A DNA stretch of 64,000 nucleotides from Oleomonas cavernae (GTDB lineage: Bacteria > Pseudomonadota > Alphaproteobacteria > Zavarziniales > Zavarziniaceae). The notes under the pieces are model-generated. The model was given only the letters and a program-made list of their open reading frames with translations. It made no database searches and was not told the DNA's origin. The number at the start of each line of letters is the position of its first letter. Position 1 is the stretch's first letter. The translations under genes and the position numbers were made by a program. Shown here piece after piece: positions 8,373 to 18,562 of the stretch. The stretch is taken from contig NZ_QYUK01000011.1 in the NCBI RefSeq assembly GCF_003590945.1, positions 3,256,909 through 3,320,908 of the forward strand. Direction: 5' to 3'.

Positions 8373-9134
8373 CTATTTTCCGCTGAACACCGGTTTGCGC
8401 TTCTCGGCGAAGGCCTTCAGCCCTTCCTGGTGATCGGCCGAGGCCCAGCAGGCGGCCACCCGCTCGGCGGCGGCGCCGGCATCCAGGGTGCCGCGGGCAA
8501 TGCCGTTCAGCGTCTGCTTCATGCCCTGGACGGCCAGGGGTGCCAGCCCCTCGATCCGGGCGGCCAACGCCGCGACCTCGATCTCCAGGGCATCGCGATC
8601 GGCCACCAGGCGGTCGAGGAAGCCGACCGCGAGCAACTGGCCGGCGTCGAATTCCTCGACCGACAGGATCAGGCGCTTGGCGACGTTCAGCCCCAGGCGT
8701 TCGACCAGGCACTTGAGGCCCAGCACGGAATAGTGAATGCCCAGCCGCGCCGGCGGCACGAACAGGCGCATGCCCGAGACGCCGATGCGGAAATCGGCAA
8801 CCAAGGCGATTTCCACGGCGCCGCCGAAAATGCCGCCGTTCAGGGCGGCGATGATCGGCAGGTTCAGGGCTTCGAGCTTGTTGACCAGCCGCTCCAGCGG
8901 GCCCTCGCGCTGGCCGCCGGCGGCAAGATCGGTGATCGAGACGCCCGAACAGAAGCTCTTGGCCGTACCGCCCGACAGGATCAGGACACGCAGGTCCGGG
9001 TTGGCGGCAACGGTATCGAGGTGCGCGCCGAACTGCTCGAGGTCGGCGCGTTCCAGCGCATTATGCCGCTCGGGCCGGTTCAGGGTGATGGTCGCGCGGG
9101 GGCCATCGATGGTCAGGAGCACGGTATCGGTCAT
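8373..9134 (-). CDS. Enoyl-CoA hydratase/isomerase family protein
   Basis: 253 residues of crotonase fold: ATITLNRPERHNALE near the N terminus, the oxyanion-hole region SGGTAKSFCSGVSITDLAAGG, and AALNGGIFGGAVEIALVADFRIG. Crotonase members act on acyl-CoA thioesters; the exact reaction cannot be assigned. In the second active-site region it has PPARLGIHYSVLG, where hydratases commonly carry Glu, so it may be an isomerase or unusual member. It follows the half-glycosyltransferase gene by 11 bp. Confidence 0.85.
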   Translation of the reverse strand: MTDTVLLTIDGPRATITLNRPERHNALERADLEQFGAHLDTVAANPDLRVLILSGGTAKSFCSGVSITDLAAGGQREGPLERLVNKLEALNLPIIAALNGGIFGGAVEIALVADFRIGVSGMRLFVPPARLGIHYSVLGLKCLVERLGLNVAKRLILSVEEFDAGQLLAVGFLDRLVADRDALEIEVAALAARIEGLAPLAVQGMKQTLNGIARGTLDAGAAAERVAACWASADHQEGLKAFAEKRKPVFSGK

Positions 9135-9145
9135 GGCGCGGCACC

Positions 9146-9706
9146 TTACAGAAGCGGTTGCAGCGCAGCAACGGTCCCGGCAACCCCGTCGGCGCCGGCA
9201 TAGCGCAGGCGGCCGGCCAGATCGGCCAGGGCCGGCACCTGGGCCTCGAGCGGCGGGGCCGCGGGATCGCCCTCGACCAGGATCAGGTCGGCCCAATCCC
9301 GGGCGAAGGCGGCCGCGTCGCGGTCCAACGCCGGATCGCGCGGCGGCGCCAGCGTGGCCGGCAGGGTCACGGCGATGTGCCCACCCCGGGCCGCCACGAT
9401 CTGGATCAGCGGGGTCAGCTCGAAGGCCAGGTCCCGGCGGCCGAAGGGAAACAGCTCGACGATCAGCAGGTCCGGCCGCAGCTCAGCCGCCAGGCGATGG
9501 GTGGCGGTCCAGCGCAGCGCCTCCCAATCGCCGTCGGACGGCGCCGCCGGGGCGTTGGGTAACGGGACAAGTTTCACCCCGGCGAGTCCCCCGTCAGGCC
9601 TGCCGCCATGGGCCACGGTCACCTCATGCCCCGCGGCGGCGAGATGCTCGGCAAGCGGGCCGCAGCCGGCGGGATGCTCGACATGGATCAGGATGCGTGA
9701 CGGCAC
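9146..9706 (-). CDS. Short GT-B N-terminal-domain protein (glycosyltransferase-like)
   Basis: 186 residues starting [32 protein letters not shown], the first Rossmann half of a MurG/COG4671-type glycosyltransferase, with LRPDLLIVELFPFGRR typical of that fold. The nucleotide-sugar-binding C-terminal half is absent and there is no room for it before the next gene, so this is either a single-domain derivative or a remnant. GTG 9706 is preceded by GGAGGG. It lies 28 bp after the stop of the GT4 gene, in the same direction. Confidence 0.6.
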   Translation of the reverse strand: MPSRILIHVEHPAGCGPLAEHLAAAGHEVTVAHGGRPDGGLAGVKLVPLPNAPAAPSDGDWEALRWTATHRLAAELRPDLLIVELFPFGRRDLAFELTPLIQIVAARGGHIAVTLPATLAPPRDPALDRDAAAFARDWADLILVEGDPAAPPLEAQVPALADLAGRLRYAGADGVAGTVAALQPLL

Positions 9707-9734
9707 CGGGCCCTCCGTCCAAAAGTGCGATGGC

Positions 9735-10952
9735 TCATCGCCGGCCCACCACCAGCGGCCGCAGCCGGGCGGCCAGGCGGTCGAAGCCCGACTGGGCATC
9801 GAACTCCAGGGCCACCCTGGCCGCCCCCGCCGCCGCCAGGGCCTGGCGCTGCACCGGATCGACGATCAGCGCGGCAATCGCGCGGGCCAGGCCTGCCCGG
9901 TCGCCCGGCTCGACCAGCAGGCCGGTGACGTCATGCTCGACCAGTTCGGCGATAGCCGGCAGGCGGGCGGCGACCACCGCCAGGCCCACGCCCTGCGCCT
10001 CGACCACGGCCTGGGGCAGGCCGTCGCCGGCGTTGCGGCCGGCCAGCACGGCGAGATCGCTGCAGGCATAGGCGGCGGCGACATCGCCCAGCACCTTGGC
10101 ACCGTGGAAGGTTACCCGGCCGTCGAGCTTCAGGCGGCGCGCCAGCGTGGCCAGCTTGCCGCGCAGCGGGCCGTCGCCGATTAGGTCCAGGCGCCAGGCC
10201 AGGCTGCCGGGTAACTGGGCCAGGGCGGCGAGCAGATCCTCGTGACCCTTGCCGGCCACCAGGCGGGCGACGCACAGCAGGCGCACCGGGTGGCGCGGAT
10301 CGGTGCCGTCGCGCGAACTGGCCGCGGCCCGCTCGAAGGTGTCCGCCGCCAGGCCGTGATGCTGGCAGGTTACCGGCTTCATCGACAGGTCCTGCAGGGC
10401 CGCCGTTTCCTGCCGGGTGCAGCAGACGGTGAAGGCCGCGGCCTCCAGCTTGTCGCGCAGCTCCCAGGCCGGGCCATCGCCGCCATGGGCCGACAGGCTG
10501 AAGCCGATGCCGCGCAGCAGGGCGGCATCACGGCCGACCGTGGCCGTCGCCGCCAGCCCGTGAACATGGATATGGGGCACCGCCGGCGGCAGCTCCGCCG
10601 CCATGATCATGGCCTGATTGAAGCAGCGCCGGCGCCGGCGGCGGTCCCGCCCCGCCAGGCGGGCCAGATCGGCCTGCAACACGGCCCGCGCCGCGCGATA
10701 GCCAGGCCACCGGCGCACCACGCACCACGCCCGCCACCAGCGGCGGGGAGCAGCAAGCGGGCGCCCCGGCAGCAGGGTCAGCGGCGCCCGCACGGCCCCG
10801 TGCACGGGATGGCGCAAGGCGGTCACGGCCGGGTGCAGCGAGACCAGGTGAATGTCGAAGCCCCGCGCCTCCAGCCCGGCAATCTCATGGGCGATGGCCG
10901 TGGCGTACAGGCAGGGCCAAGTCTCCACCACCACCGCCAGGCGGCGACTCAT
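9735..10952 (-). CDS. Glycosyltransferase family 4 protein
   Basis: 405 residues. A GT-B enzyme with an N-terminal acceptor domain (MSRRLAVVVETWP) and a C-terminal donor domain carrying LLCVARLVAGKGHEDLLAAL, LIGDGPLRGKL and AGDGLPQAVVEAQGVGLAVVA (the Glu-rich donor motif is EAQ). It probably transfers a sugar to a surface polysaccharide or lipid. The start is at ATG 10952; a longer ORF to 11090 adds unrelated residues. It may form a pair with the short GT-like gene downstream. Confidence 0.85.
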   Translation of the reverse strand: MSRRLAVVVETWPCLYATAIAHEIAGLEARGFDIHLVSLHPAVTALRHPVHGAVRAPLTLLPGRPLAAPRRWWRAWCVVRRWPGYRAARAVLQADLARLAGRDRRRRRRCFNQAMIMAAELPPAVPHIHVHGLAATATVGRDAALLRGIGFSLSAHGGDGPAWELRDKLEAAAFTVCCTRQETAALQDLSMKPVTCQHHGLAADTFERAAASSRDGTDPRHPVRLLCVARLVAGKGHEDLLAALAQLPGSLAWRLDLIGDGPLRGKLATLARRLKLDGRVTFHGAKVLGDVAAAYACSDLAVLAGRNAGDGLPQAVVEAQGVGLAVVAARLPAIAELVEHDVTGLLVEPGDRAGLARAIAALIVDPVQRQALAAAGAARVALEFDAQSGFDRLAARLRPLVVGRR

Positions 10953-11075
10953 GACAGGCAACGCGTGAAAGGAATGACGGAGGGCAAGGTCGCGGACCGG
11001 GAGAACAGGAAGCCTTGCCCGATCTTGGCATGGCCGCCGCGATCGACAAAGCAGCCTCCATCGCTCAGGATCGGC

Positions 11076-11102
11076 TTGCAGCCTCCGCACTTCTTGGATA
11101 AT
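11076..11102 (+). promoter_or_regulatory. Possible tRNA-Thr promoter
   Basis: TTGCAG at 11076-11081 and GATAAT at 11097-11102 resemble -35 and -10 boxes with a slightly short 15-bp spacer, about 30 bp before the mature tRNA. Placement is the main support. Confidence 0.35.
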
Positions 11103-11131
11103 AGAGGCGGTCCCAAGGTCACCCGCCCAAT

Positions 11132-11206
<75 letters not shown>

Positions 11207-11324
11207 GCGCCCAAGCCATCGAAATCATTGCGGTTTTCGGCACTTTCTGGCGGCCGATTTTGCCGTGAACACAAGGCGAACGTTAGACTTTTGCCAGGGG
11301 CACCCGTTGGACTTTTCCTCCGCC

Positions 11325-11732
11325 CTAGCGCCTGACCCGGCGCAGTTTGGTGCGGTGCCCGTCTACGCCGTCGATGATCCGGCGCAGGAACGGATAGCTG
11401 ATCCGTCCATAAGCGAATTCATTGGGCCTGCCGGGCACCGGTTCCAGCCCCTGGGCCCACTGATCGATGTTGATTTCATCGAGCATCACCCATGACCGCT
11501 GGTCGTCCAGGCCCAGGCGACGCTTCTCGTCAGCCGGCAATTCCAGGGCGGCGCGGTCGGGCGCCGGCGGCCTATGGGTGATGGCGACATAGATCACCTG
11601 GCCGGCTTCATCGGCCAGCACGATGCAGGCGGGCCGGCTTTTGCTGGCCTCGACGCGGCCGCCTTCTTGCTCGCGGTGCCACAGATAGTCATAGCGGACG
11701 ACCAATCCCGCCACCGGCTTGGGTAACGGCAC
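11325..11732 (-). CDS. PemK/MazF-like plasmid-maintenance toxin family protein
   Basis: 135 residues. The start of the protein (VAGLVVRYDYLWHREQEGG, then SKSRPACIVLADE) follows the family pattern in which a conserved beta strand leads into an R-P-x-x-I-V-L segment; later AITHRPP and LGLDDQRSWVMLDEIN also fit. Such proteins are usually ribonuclease toxins, but activity here is inference. The start is GTG 11732, six bases after the stop of a 58-residue partner gene, a typical antitoxin-toxin spacing. It contains a TTA Leu codon (CCG-TTA-CCC), rare in this genome. Confidence 0.6.
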   Translation of the reverse strand: MPLPKPVAGLVVRYDYLWHREQEGGRVEASKSRPACIVLADEAGQVIYVAITHRPPAPDRAALELPADEKRRLGLDDQRSWVMLDEINIDQWAQGLEPVPGRPNEFAYGRISYPFLRRIIDGVDGHRTKLRRVRR

Positions 11733-11737
11733 CGGCC

Positions 11738-11914
11738 CTACTCGTCGTAGGGCGTCTGTGCCACCTTGTGCAACGCGTCCATGACCTCGTCCGGCAGGTC
11801 CTCGGTTCGCCAGACTTTCTGGCTCGGCCGGTTGCCGGGCAGCGGCCCGCCAGCCGCCGGCGGGCCGGCCGGTGGCTTGGGAGGACGGGCCTTGCTGGTG
11901 CGTGCGCTATTCAT
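11738..11914 (-). CDS. Small putative antitoxin partner of the PemK-like protein
   Basis: 58 residues from ATG 11914 (59 if ATG 11917 is used). The first half is Pro/Gly/Lys-rich and disordered; the second half (SQKVWRTEDLPDEVMDALHKVAQ) is amphipathic. There is no recognisable DNA-binding fold. The assignment rests on context: it immediately precedes the toxin-like gene and its ATGATGA start overlaps the stop of the truncated antidote ORF upstream, so all three could be translated from one message. Confidence 0.5.
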   Translation of the reverse strand: MNSARTSKARPPKPPAGPPAAGGPLPGNRPSQKVWRTEDLPDEVMDALHKVAQTPYDE

Positions 11915-12069
11915 CATACAAAGATGGCTAACCCTCCCAGCCAGGTCAAGGCCGCCACAGTGATCACGGCCGGATCGCCGTCTTCGAAGGCGGCATCGAG
12001 ATAGGCGGCGATCATTTCAGGACTGTCCAGGTAATCGCTAGCATTCCAAGGGGTGGTTTCGGTGGCCAT
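11914..12069 (-). pseudogene. Truncated addiction-module antidote (COG3636-like)
   Basis: 51 codons. The first 36 or so residues (TPWNASDYLDSPEMIAAYLD, then AFEDGDPAVIT) match the N terminus of HigA-like addiction-module antidotes. The expected HTH is missing: the frame switches to VAALTWLGGLAIFV and ends. It is a decayed antitoxin, or a short protein with a new hydrophobic C terminus. It starts 9 bp after the stop of the killer-protein fragment, keeping the original toxin-antitoxin gene order. Confidence 0.55.
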
Positions 12070-12078
12070 GTCTCTCTC

Positions 12079-12150
12079 CTATTTCGACGTCTTGAGCTTG
12101 GCGACGGTCTTTTCCCGCGTACTCTTGTCGCCGTCCGCAGGCAGCACCAA
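12079..12150 (-). pseudogene. Remnant of addiction-module killer protein (COG3657-like) C terminus
   Basis: About 23 codons ending LVLPADGDKSTREKTVAKLKTSK-stop resemble the conserved C-terminal GGDKSTQ...DI..A segment of RelE-like killer proteins. No start codon or upstream toxin body was found in frame. Its position immediately before the truncated antidote supports a decayed toxin-antitoxin pair. Confidence 0.4.
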
Positions 12151-12214
12151 ACCACCACCGGCCGCCGAATTCCATGATAGAACCCGCCGGGTTTATCGCA
12201 CCCCGAGGGACGAC

Positions 12215-12430
12215 ATGAGCGAGACAAAAGACAGCAACGGCAACAAGTTGAGCGACGGCGATTCGGTCACGCTGATCAAGGACCTGAAGGTCAAGGGCAC
12301 CTCGGTCACCCTGAAGCGCGGCACGGTGGTCAAGAATATCCGCCTGACCGACGACCCGGCCGAAATCGAATGCAACGCCGAAAAGGTCAAGGGCCTGGTG
12401 CTGCGCACGGAATTCCTCAAGAAAGCCTAG
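12215..12430 (+). CDS. PhnA/YjdM family protein, C-terminal domain only
   Basis: 71 residues closely following the C-terminal half of E. coli PhnA/YjdM (DSNGNKLSDGDSVTLIKDLKVKG, VVKNIRL, LRTEFLKKA), an SH3-like beta domain. The N-terminal zinc ribbon of the longer family members is absent, which is a common short form. Despite the phosphonate name, its biochemical function is unknown. GAGGG precedes the ATG. Confidence 0.85.
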   Translation: MSETKDSNGNKLSDGDSVTLIKDLKVKGTSVTLKRGTVVKNIRLTDDPAEIECNAEKVKGLVLRTEFLKKA

Positions 12431-12474
12431 AGCGCCTCGGCCGTCGCGGTCGGACGCCGCGTTTTCGCCCGCTT

Positions 12475-12504
12475 AAATAACACATAACTTCTGTAATGTT
12501 ATTT
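12475..12504. promoter_or_regulatory. Inverted repeat upstream of ssuA
   Basis: Arms AAATAACA and TGTTATTT, perfect over 8 bp with a 14-bp spacer, in an AT-rich island in otherwise GC-rich DNA between the PhnA-like gene and ssuA. Candidate operator or terminator; T-richness after the second arm is weak. Confidence 0.4.
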
Positions 12505-12546
12505 GTTGACGCGCCGGCGAATGTGAATCGATTGTGTTGAAGGACG

Positions 12547-12573
12547 ATGTGTTGATAAATTTTTATCACACAT
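12547..12573 (+). promoter_or_regulatory. Near-perfect palindrome upstream of ssuA, candidate operator
   Basis: Left arm ATGTGTTGATAA and right arm TTATCACACAT match as inverted repeats apart from one extra T, 35 bp before the ssuA start. Its size and AT-richness suit a LysR-type (CysB/Cbl/SsuR-like) or other dimeric regulator site. The regulator gene is not in this window. Confidence 0.45.
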
Positions 12574-12607
12574 AAATCGAGTTAATTCAGCACAGGCGGA
12601 CCGTGTC

Positions 12608-13576
12608 ATGACCACCCAGATCACCAAGCGCAGCTTCCTGGCCGGTACGGCGGCCGTGGGCCTCGGCCTTGCCGCCGGCCTGAAGGGCGGCAGCGCCCGC
12701 GCGGCAGGCGACAAGGTTCTGCGCATCGGCTTCCAGAAATACGGCACCTTGACCCTGCTGAAGGGCAAGGGCGGCCTCGATGAGAAGCTCAAGCCCCTGG
12801 GCTTCACCGTCACCTGGACCGAATTCCCGGCCGGGCCGCAGTTGCTGGAAGCGCTGAATGTCGGCGCGGTCGATTTCGGCACCACCGGCGAAGCGCCGCC
12901 GATTTTCGCCCAGGCCGCCGGTGCCCCCCTGCTCTATGTCGGTCACGAGCCGCCGGCGCCGGCGGGCGAGGCGATCATCGTGCAGAAGGACAGCCCGCTG
13001 AAAACTGTGGCCGAGCTCAAGGGCAAGCGCGTCGCCCTGAACAAGGGCTCGAACGTGCACTACCTGCTGGTCAAGGCGCTGGAGGCCAACGGCGTCGCCT
13101 ACAAGGACATCGAAACGGTGTTCCTGCCGCCGGCCGATGCCCGCGCCGCCTTCGAGAAGGGCGCGGTCGATGCCTGGGCGATCTGGGATCCGTTCCTGGC
13201 CGCGGCCGAGGCGGCGACCGGCGCCAAGACCCTGGCCAATGGTACCGGCCTGGTCTCCAACCATCAGTTCTACCTGTCGGAACAGAAGTTCGCCGCCGCC
13301 AACCCGGCGGTCATCGATGCGCTGCTGGCCAGCCTCTACGACATCGGCGAATGGGCCAAGGCCTCGCCCGCCGATGCGGCCAAGGACCTGGCACCGATCG
13401 TCGGCATTCCCCAGCCCATCCTGGCGGTCGCGATCGGGCGGCAGGGCTACGGCGTCAAGGCGCTGGCCCCCGAGGTGGTGGCCGAGCAGCAGAAGATCGC
13501 CGACACCTTCTTCGGCCTGGGGCTGATCCCCAAGCAGCTCGTCATCGCCGACGTCGTGCGCAAGAGCAATACGTGA
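12608..13576 (+). CDS. ssuA: Aliphatic sulfonate ABC transporter substrate-binding protein
   Basis: 322 residues. The signal peptide TKRSFLAGTAAVGLGLAAGL...ARA has a Tat-like KRSFL motif. The mature protein is an NMT1/SsuA periplasmic binding fold: IGFQKYGTLTLLKGKG, LNVGAVDFGTTGEAPPIFAQAAGAP, LKGKRVALNKGSNVHYLLVKAL and FEKGAVDAWAIWDPFLAAAE. It captures alkanesulfonates or taurine for sulfur scavenging. Its GTGA overlap with ssuC makes an operon. No desulfonating monooxygenase gene (ssuD, tauD) is adjacent. Confidence 0.93.
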   Translation: MTTQITKRSFLAGTAAVGLGLAAGLKGGSARAAGDKVLRIGFQKYGTLTLLKGKGGLDEKLKPLGFTVTWTEFPAGPQLLEALNVGAVDFGTTGEAPPIFAQAAGAPLLYVGHEPPAPAGEAIIVQKDSPLKTVAELKGKRVALNKGSNVHYLLVKALEANGVAYKDIETVFLPPADARAAFEKGAVDAWAIWDPFLAAAEAATGAKTLANGTGLVSNHQFYLSEQKFAAANPAVIDALLASLYDIGEWAKASPADAAKDLAPIVGIPQPILAVAIGRQGYGVKALAPEVVAEQQKIADTFFGLGLIPKQLVIADVVRKSNT

Positions 13577-14370
13577 CCGCGCGACGAACCGCCAGACGCC
13601 TGGGCGGCGCCCTTGCCGCCTGGGCCCTGCCTGTCGCCCTTGTGGTGCTGTGGGAGATCGCGGCGCGCAGCGGCCTGATCGAACAGCGCACCCTGCCGGC
13701 GCCCAGCGCCGTCGCCCTCGCCTTCTGGGACAGCGTCCAGAACGGCACCCTGTTCGTGCACACCTGGGTCAGCACCGAGCGGGCGCTGAAGGGCCTCGCC
13801 ATCGGCGGCGGCATCGGGCTGGTGCTGGGCGTGCTGACCGGCGCCCTGCCCGTGGCCGAGAAATTCCTCGACAGCTCGATGCAGATGCTGCGCAACGTGC
13901 CGCATCTCGCGATCATCCCGATGGTCATCCTGTGGTTCGGCATCGACGAGGAGGCCAAGATCTTCCTGGTCGCCATCGGCGTGATGTTTCCGATCTACCT
14001 CAACACCTTCCACGGCATCCGCACGGTCGACCGGGGCCTGATCGAGATGGGCCGGGTCTACGGCCTGTCCCAAGGCGAGCTCTACTGGCGCATCGTCCTG
14101 CCCGGTGCCCTGCCCTCGATCCTGGTCGGCCTGCGCTATGCCCTGGGGATCATGTGGCTGACCCTGATCGTGGCCGAGACCATTTCGGCCTCGGCCGGCA
14201 TCGGTTACATGACCATGAATGCGCGCGAGTTCCTGCAGACCGACGTCGTGCTGCTGGGCATCATCGTCTACGCCCTGCTGGGCAAGCTGGCCGATGTGTT
14301 GACCCGCCTGCTCGAACATTGGGCGCTGGCCTGGCACCCCGCCTATCAGCCCCCGGCGGAGGCCGCATGA
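13573..14370 (+). CDS. ssuC: Aliphatic sulfonate ABC transporter permease
   Basis: 265 residues, starting at GTG 13573 that overlaps the ssuA stop. About six membrane segments and the BPD_transp_1 EAA loop (EMGRVYGLSQGELYWRIVLPGALPSILVGLRYALG). MLRNVPHLAIIPMVILWFGI is characteristic of SsuC/TauC. It forms the inner-membrane channel with SsuB and overlaps the ssuB start by ATGA. Confidence 0.93.
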   Translation: MTARRTARRLGGALAAWALPVALVVLWEIAARSGLIEQRTLPAPSAVALAFWDSVQNGTLFVHTWVSTERALKGLAIGGGIGLVLGVLTGALPVAEKFLDSSMQMLRNVPHLAIIPMVILWFGIDEEAKIFLVAIGVMFPIYLNTFHGIRTVDRGLIEMGRVYGLSQGELYWRIVLPGALPSILVGLRYALGIMWLTLIVAETISASAGIGYMTMNAREFLQTDVVLLGIIVYALLGKLADVLTRLLEHWALAWHPAYQPPAEAA

Positions 14371-15170
14371 TGACCGCCGTGCTCAACCGCCTGGAACGGA
14401 CCATCGTCGACGACCTGCCCGTGCCGGCGCGGCCGGCCCCCCGGCCGGCGGCGGCCCCCACCGGCCGTGGCCTGGCCATCACCCTGTCCAATGTGCGCAA
14501 GGCCTTCGGCGAGCGCGAGGTCCTGCACAATCTCGACCTGCACGTGCCGGCCGGCCAGTTCATCGCCGTGGTGGGGCGCTCGGGCGGCGGCAAGTCGACC
14601 CTGATGCGGCAGATCGTCGGCCTTGACGCGCCCACCGCCGGCACCGTGCGCCTGGACGAGCGGCCAGTCGACGGCCTGCAGCCGGATGTCCGCCTGCTGT
14701 TCCAGGAGGCACGCCTGCTGCCGTGGAAGCGGGTGCTCGACAATGTCGGCATTTCCCGCGGCGCCCATTGGCGCGAGGACGCCCGGGCGGTATTGGCGGA
14801 CGTGGGCCTGGCCGAACGGGCGCACGACTGGCCGGCGGTCTTGTCGGGCGGCCAGCGCCAGCGCGTGGCCCTGGCCCGTGCCCTGGTCTCCAAACCCGGC
14901 GTGCTGCTGCTGGACGAGCCCTTCGGCGCGCTGGATGCCCTGACCCGGGCTGAAATGCACACGCTGCTGCTGCGCATCTGGGCGGCGCGCGGCTTCACCA
15001 CCGTGCTGATCACCCACGACGTGGGCGAGGCGATCACCCTGGCCGACCGGGTGATCGTGCTGCGCGAAGGCAGTATCGCGCTCGACGTCGACGTCGACCA
15101 CGCCCGCCCGCGCGGCCATGGCGACCCGCGCCTGGCGGCGCTGGAGACCCGGATCCTGGCGGCGGTCTGA
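14367..15170 (+). CDS. ssuB: Aliphatic sulfonate ABC transporter ATPase
   Basis: 267 residues. Walker A GRSGGGKST, Q-loop LLFQEARLLPWKRV (the LLPW sequence is typical of SsuB/TauB), signature LSGGQRQRVALARAL, Walker B VLLLDEPFGALD and switch His in LITHDVGEA. There is a 30-residue Pro/Ala-rich N-terminal extension. A hairpin terminator begins 20 bp after the stop. Confidence 0.93.
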   Translation: MMTAVLNRLERTIVDDLPVPARPAPRPAAAPTGRGLAITLSNVRKAFGEREVLHNLDLHVPAGQFIAVVGRSGGGKSTLMRQIVGLDAPTAGTVRLDERPVDGLQPDVRLLFQEARLLPWKRVLDNVGISRGAHWREDARAVLADVGLAERAHDWPAVLSGGQRQRVALARALVSKPGVLLLDEPFGALDALTRAEMHTLLLRIWAARGFTTVLITHDVGEAITLADRVIVLREGSIALDVDVDHARPRGHGDPRLAALETRILAAV

Positions 15171-15190
15171 TCCCCTGCCTGGACCCTGAG

Positions 15191-15211
15191 GGCGGGCGCA
15201 CGGCGCCCGCC
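15191..15211 (+). terminator. Hairpin after ssuB
   Basis: Perfect 9-bp arms GGCGGGCGC / GCGCCCGCC with an ACG loop. There is no T tract, but the position just after the ssu operon fits transcription termination. Confidence 0.55.
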
Positions 15212-15262
15212 GATCCGCCCTAACACCTACGTATAAATTTTGCCGATCACCGATCAGCATAA

Positions 15263-17573
<2,311 letters not shown>

Positions 17574-17586
17574 TCTTGAGGAAGCT

Positions 17587-17726
17587 CCCTCTCCGCCCTT
17601 CAGGGGGAGAGGGGTGGGGTGAGGTGGTTTGCCGGCAAAAGATACGCATTCGCCGGCTAGCCACCTCACCCTTCCCATCGCTTCGCGATGGGCCCCTTCC
17701 CTCTCCCCCGCAAGCGGCGGAGAGGG
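17587..17726. repeat. Intergenic palindromic repeat, family A copy 1
   Basis: Outer arms CCCTCTCCGCC (17587-17597) and GGCGGAGAGGG (ending 17726). Each end folds on itself through GGGGGAGAGG and CCTCTCCCCC, and inner arms TGGGGTGAGGTGG / CCACCTCACCC pair. The 140-bp element lies between convergent katG and the isomerase gene. Related copies are at 34592 and 61157. Confidence 0.75.
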
Positions 17727-17728
17727 AA

Positions 17729-18562
17729 TTACAGGGACGCCCAGATCTCCCGGGCGTAGTGTTTCAGCATCAAGGCTTCCTGCGCCCGGTCCGACAGTTC
17801 CTTGCCGTCGCCGTCGGTGATCGCATAGTCGCGCGGACCCAACTCGCACAGGAAGATCAGCCTGTCGTCCGCCCCGGCGCGCGCCTTCCAGCGGGCGAAG
17901 CCGTCGCGCCACCAGGCCAGGAACACGTCCAGCCATTTGCCGTGTTGCGGAAAGCCGATCGGCACCTGCACCTGCTGGCGCGTGGCGATGCGGCCCTGGA
18001 ACGAGTCCGAGCGCGCCAGGATGCGGCCGACCTGCACCTGCAATTCCGCCGGGATGGGATAGGGCATCTCCCGGTCGACCACGTAATGCGACAGGTCCGC
18101 CGCCATGCGCATCTCGGGGATGGCGTCGAGCAGTTGCAGCGCCGTGAACAGGTCGTTGGTGATGCAGTTGCGATGGGTCTCGAACTGGATCGGCACGCCT
18201 TCCTGGGCCGCAACGGCCAGCCACTCGCGAATGACCGGGATCATGCCGTCCAGCGACAGCGGCATGACCTGGCCGACCACCACGACGAAGGGCGCGCCGA
18301 TCTCCTTGGCCAGGTGCAAGGCCGGGCGCAGGTCCTCGATCGATTTGGGGAAGGCGGTCAGCAAGCCGCCCAGGCCGTAACGGGCGAAATAGGGCACCGT
18401 GGTCTTCGCGGTGGCGAGATCCAGCGCCCCCAGGTCGACGGCCATGCCGTCGAAGCCCGCCGCCTTCACCTGTTCGAAACGGGCCTCGATCGGGGCCTCT
18501 TCGATGCCGGGAATACGCTGTTCGGTGGCCCAAAGCGACTGGTAGACGGCAAGTTCAGGCAT
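17729..18562 (-). CDS. Sugar phosphate isomerase/epimerase-like TIM-barrel protein
   Basis: 277 residues of the xylose isomerase-like AP_endonuc_2 fold. Likely metal ligands are the Glu in IQFETHRN, the Asp and His in MAADLSHYVVD, and the Glu in FLCELGPRDY. The substrate is unknown; many homologues are annotated only by fold. Its start overlaps the upstream desaturase stop by 8 bp, so the two are translationally linked. That pairing is not a recognised pathway. Confidence 0.75.
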   Translation of the reverse strand: MPELAVYQSLWATEQRIPGIEEAPIEARFEQVKAAGFDGMAVDLGALDLATAKTTVPYFARYGLGGLLTAFPKSIEDLRPALHLAKEIGAPFVVVVGQVMPLSLDGMIPVIREWLAVAAQEGVPIQFETHRNCITNDLFTALQLLDAIPEMRMAADLSHYVVDREMPYPIPAELQVQVGRILARSDSFQGRIATRQQVQVPIGFPQHGKWLDVFLAWWRDGFARWKARAGADDRLIFLCELGPRDYAITDGDGKELSDRAQEALMLKHYAREIWASL

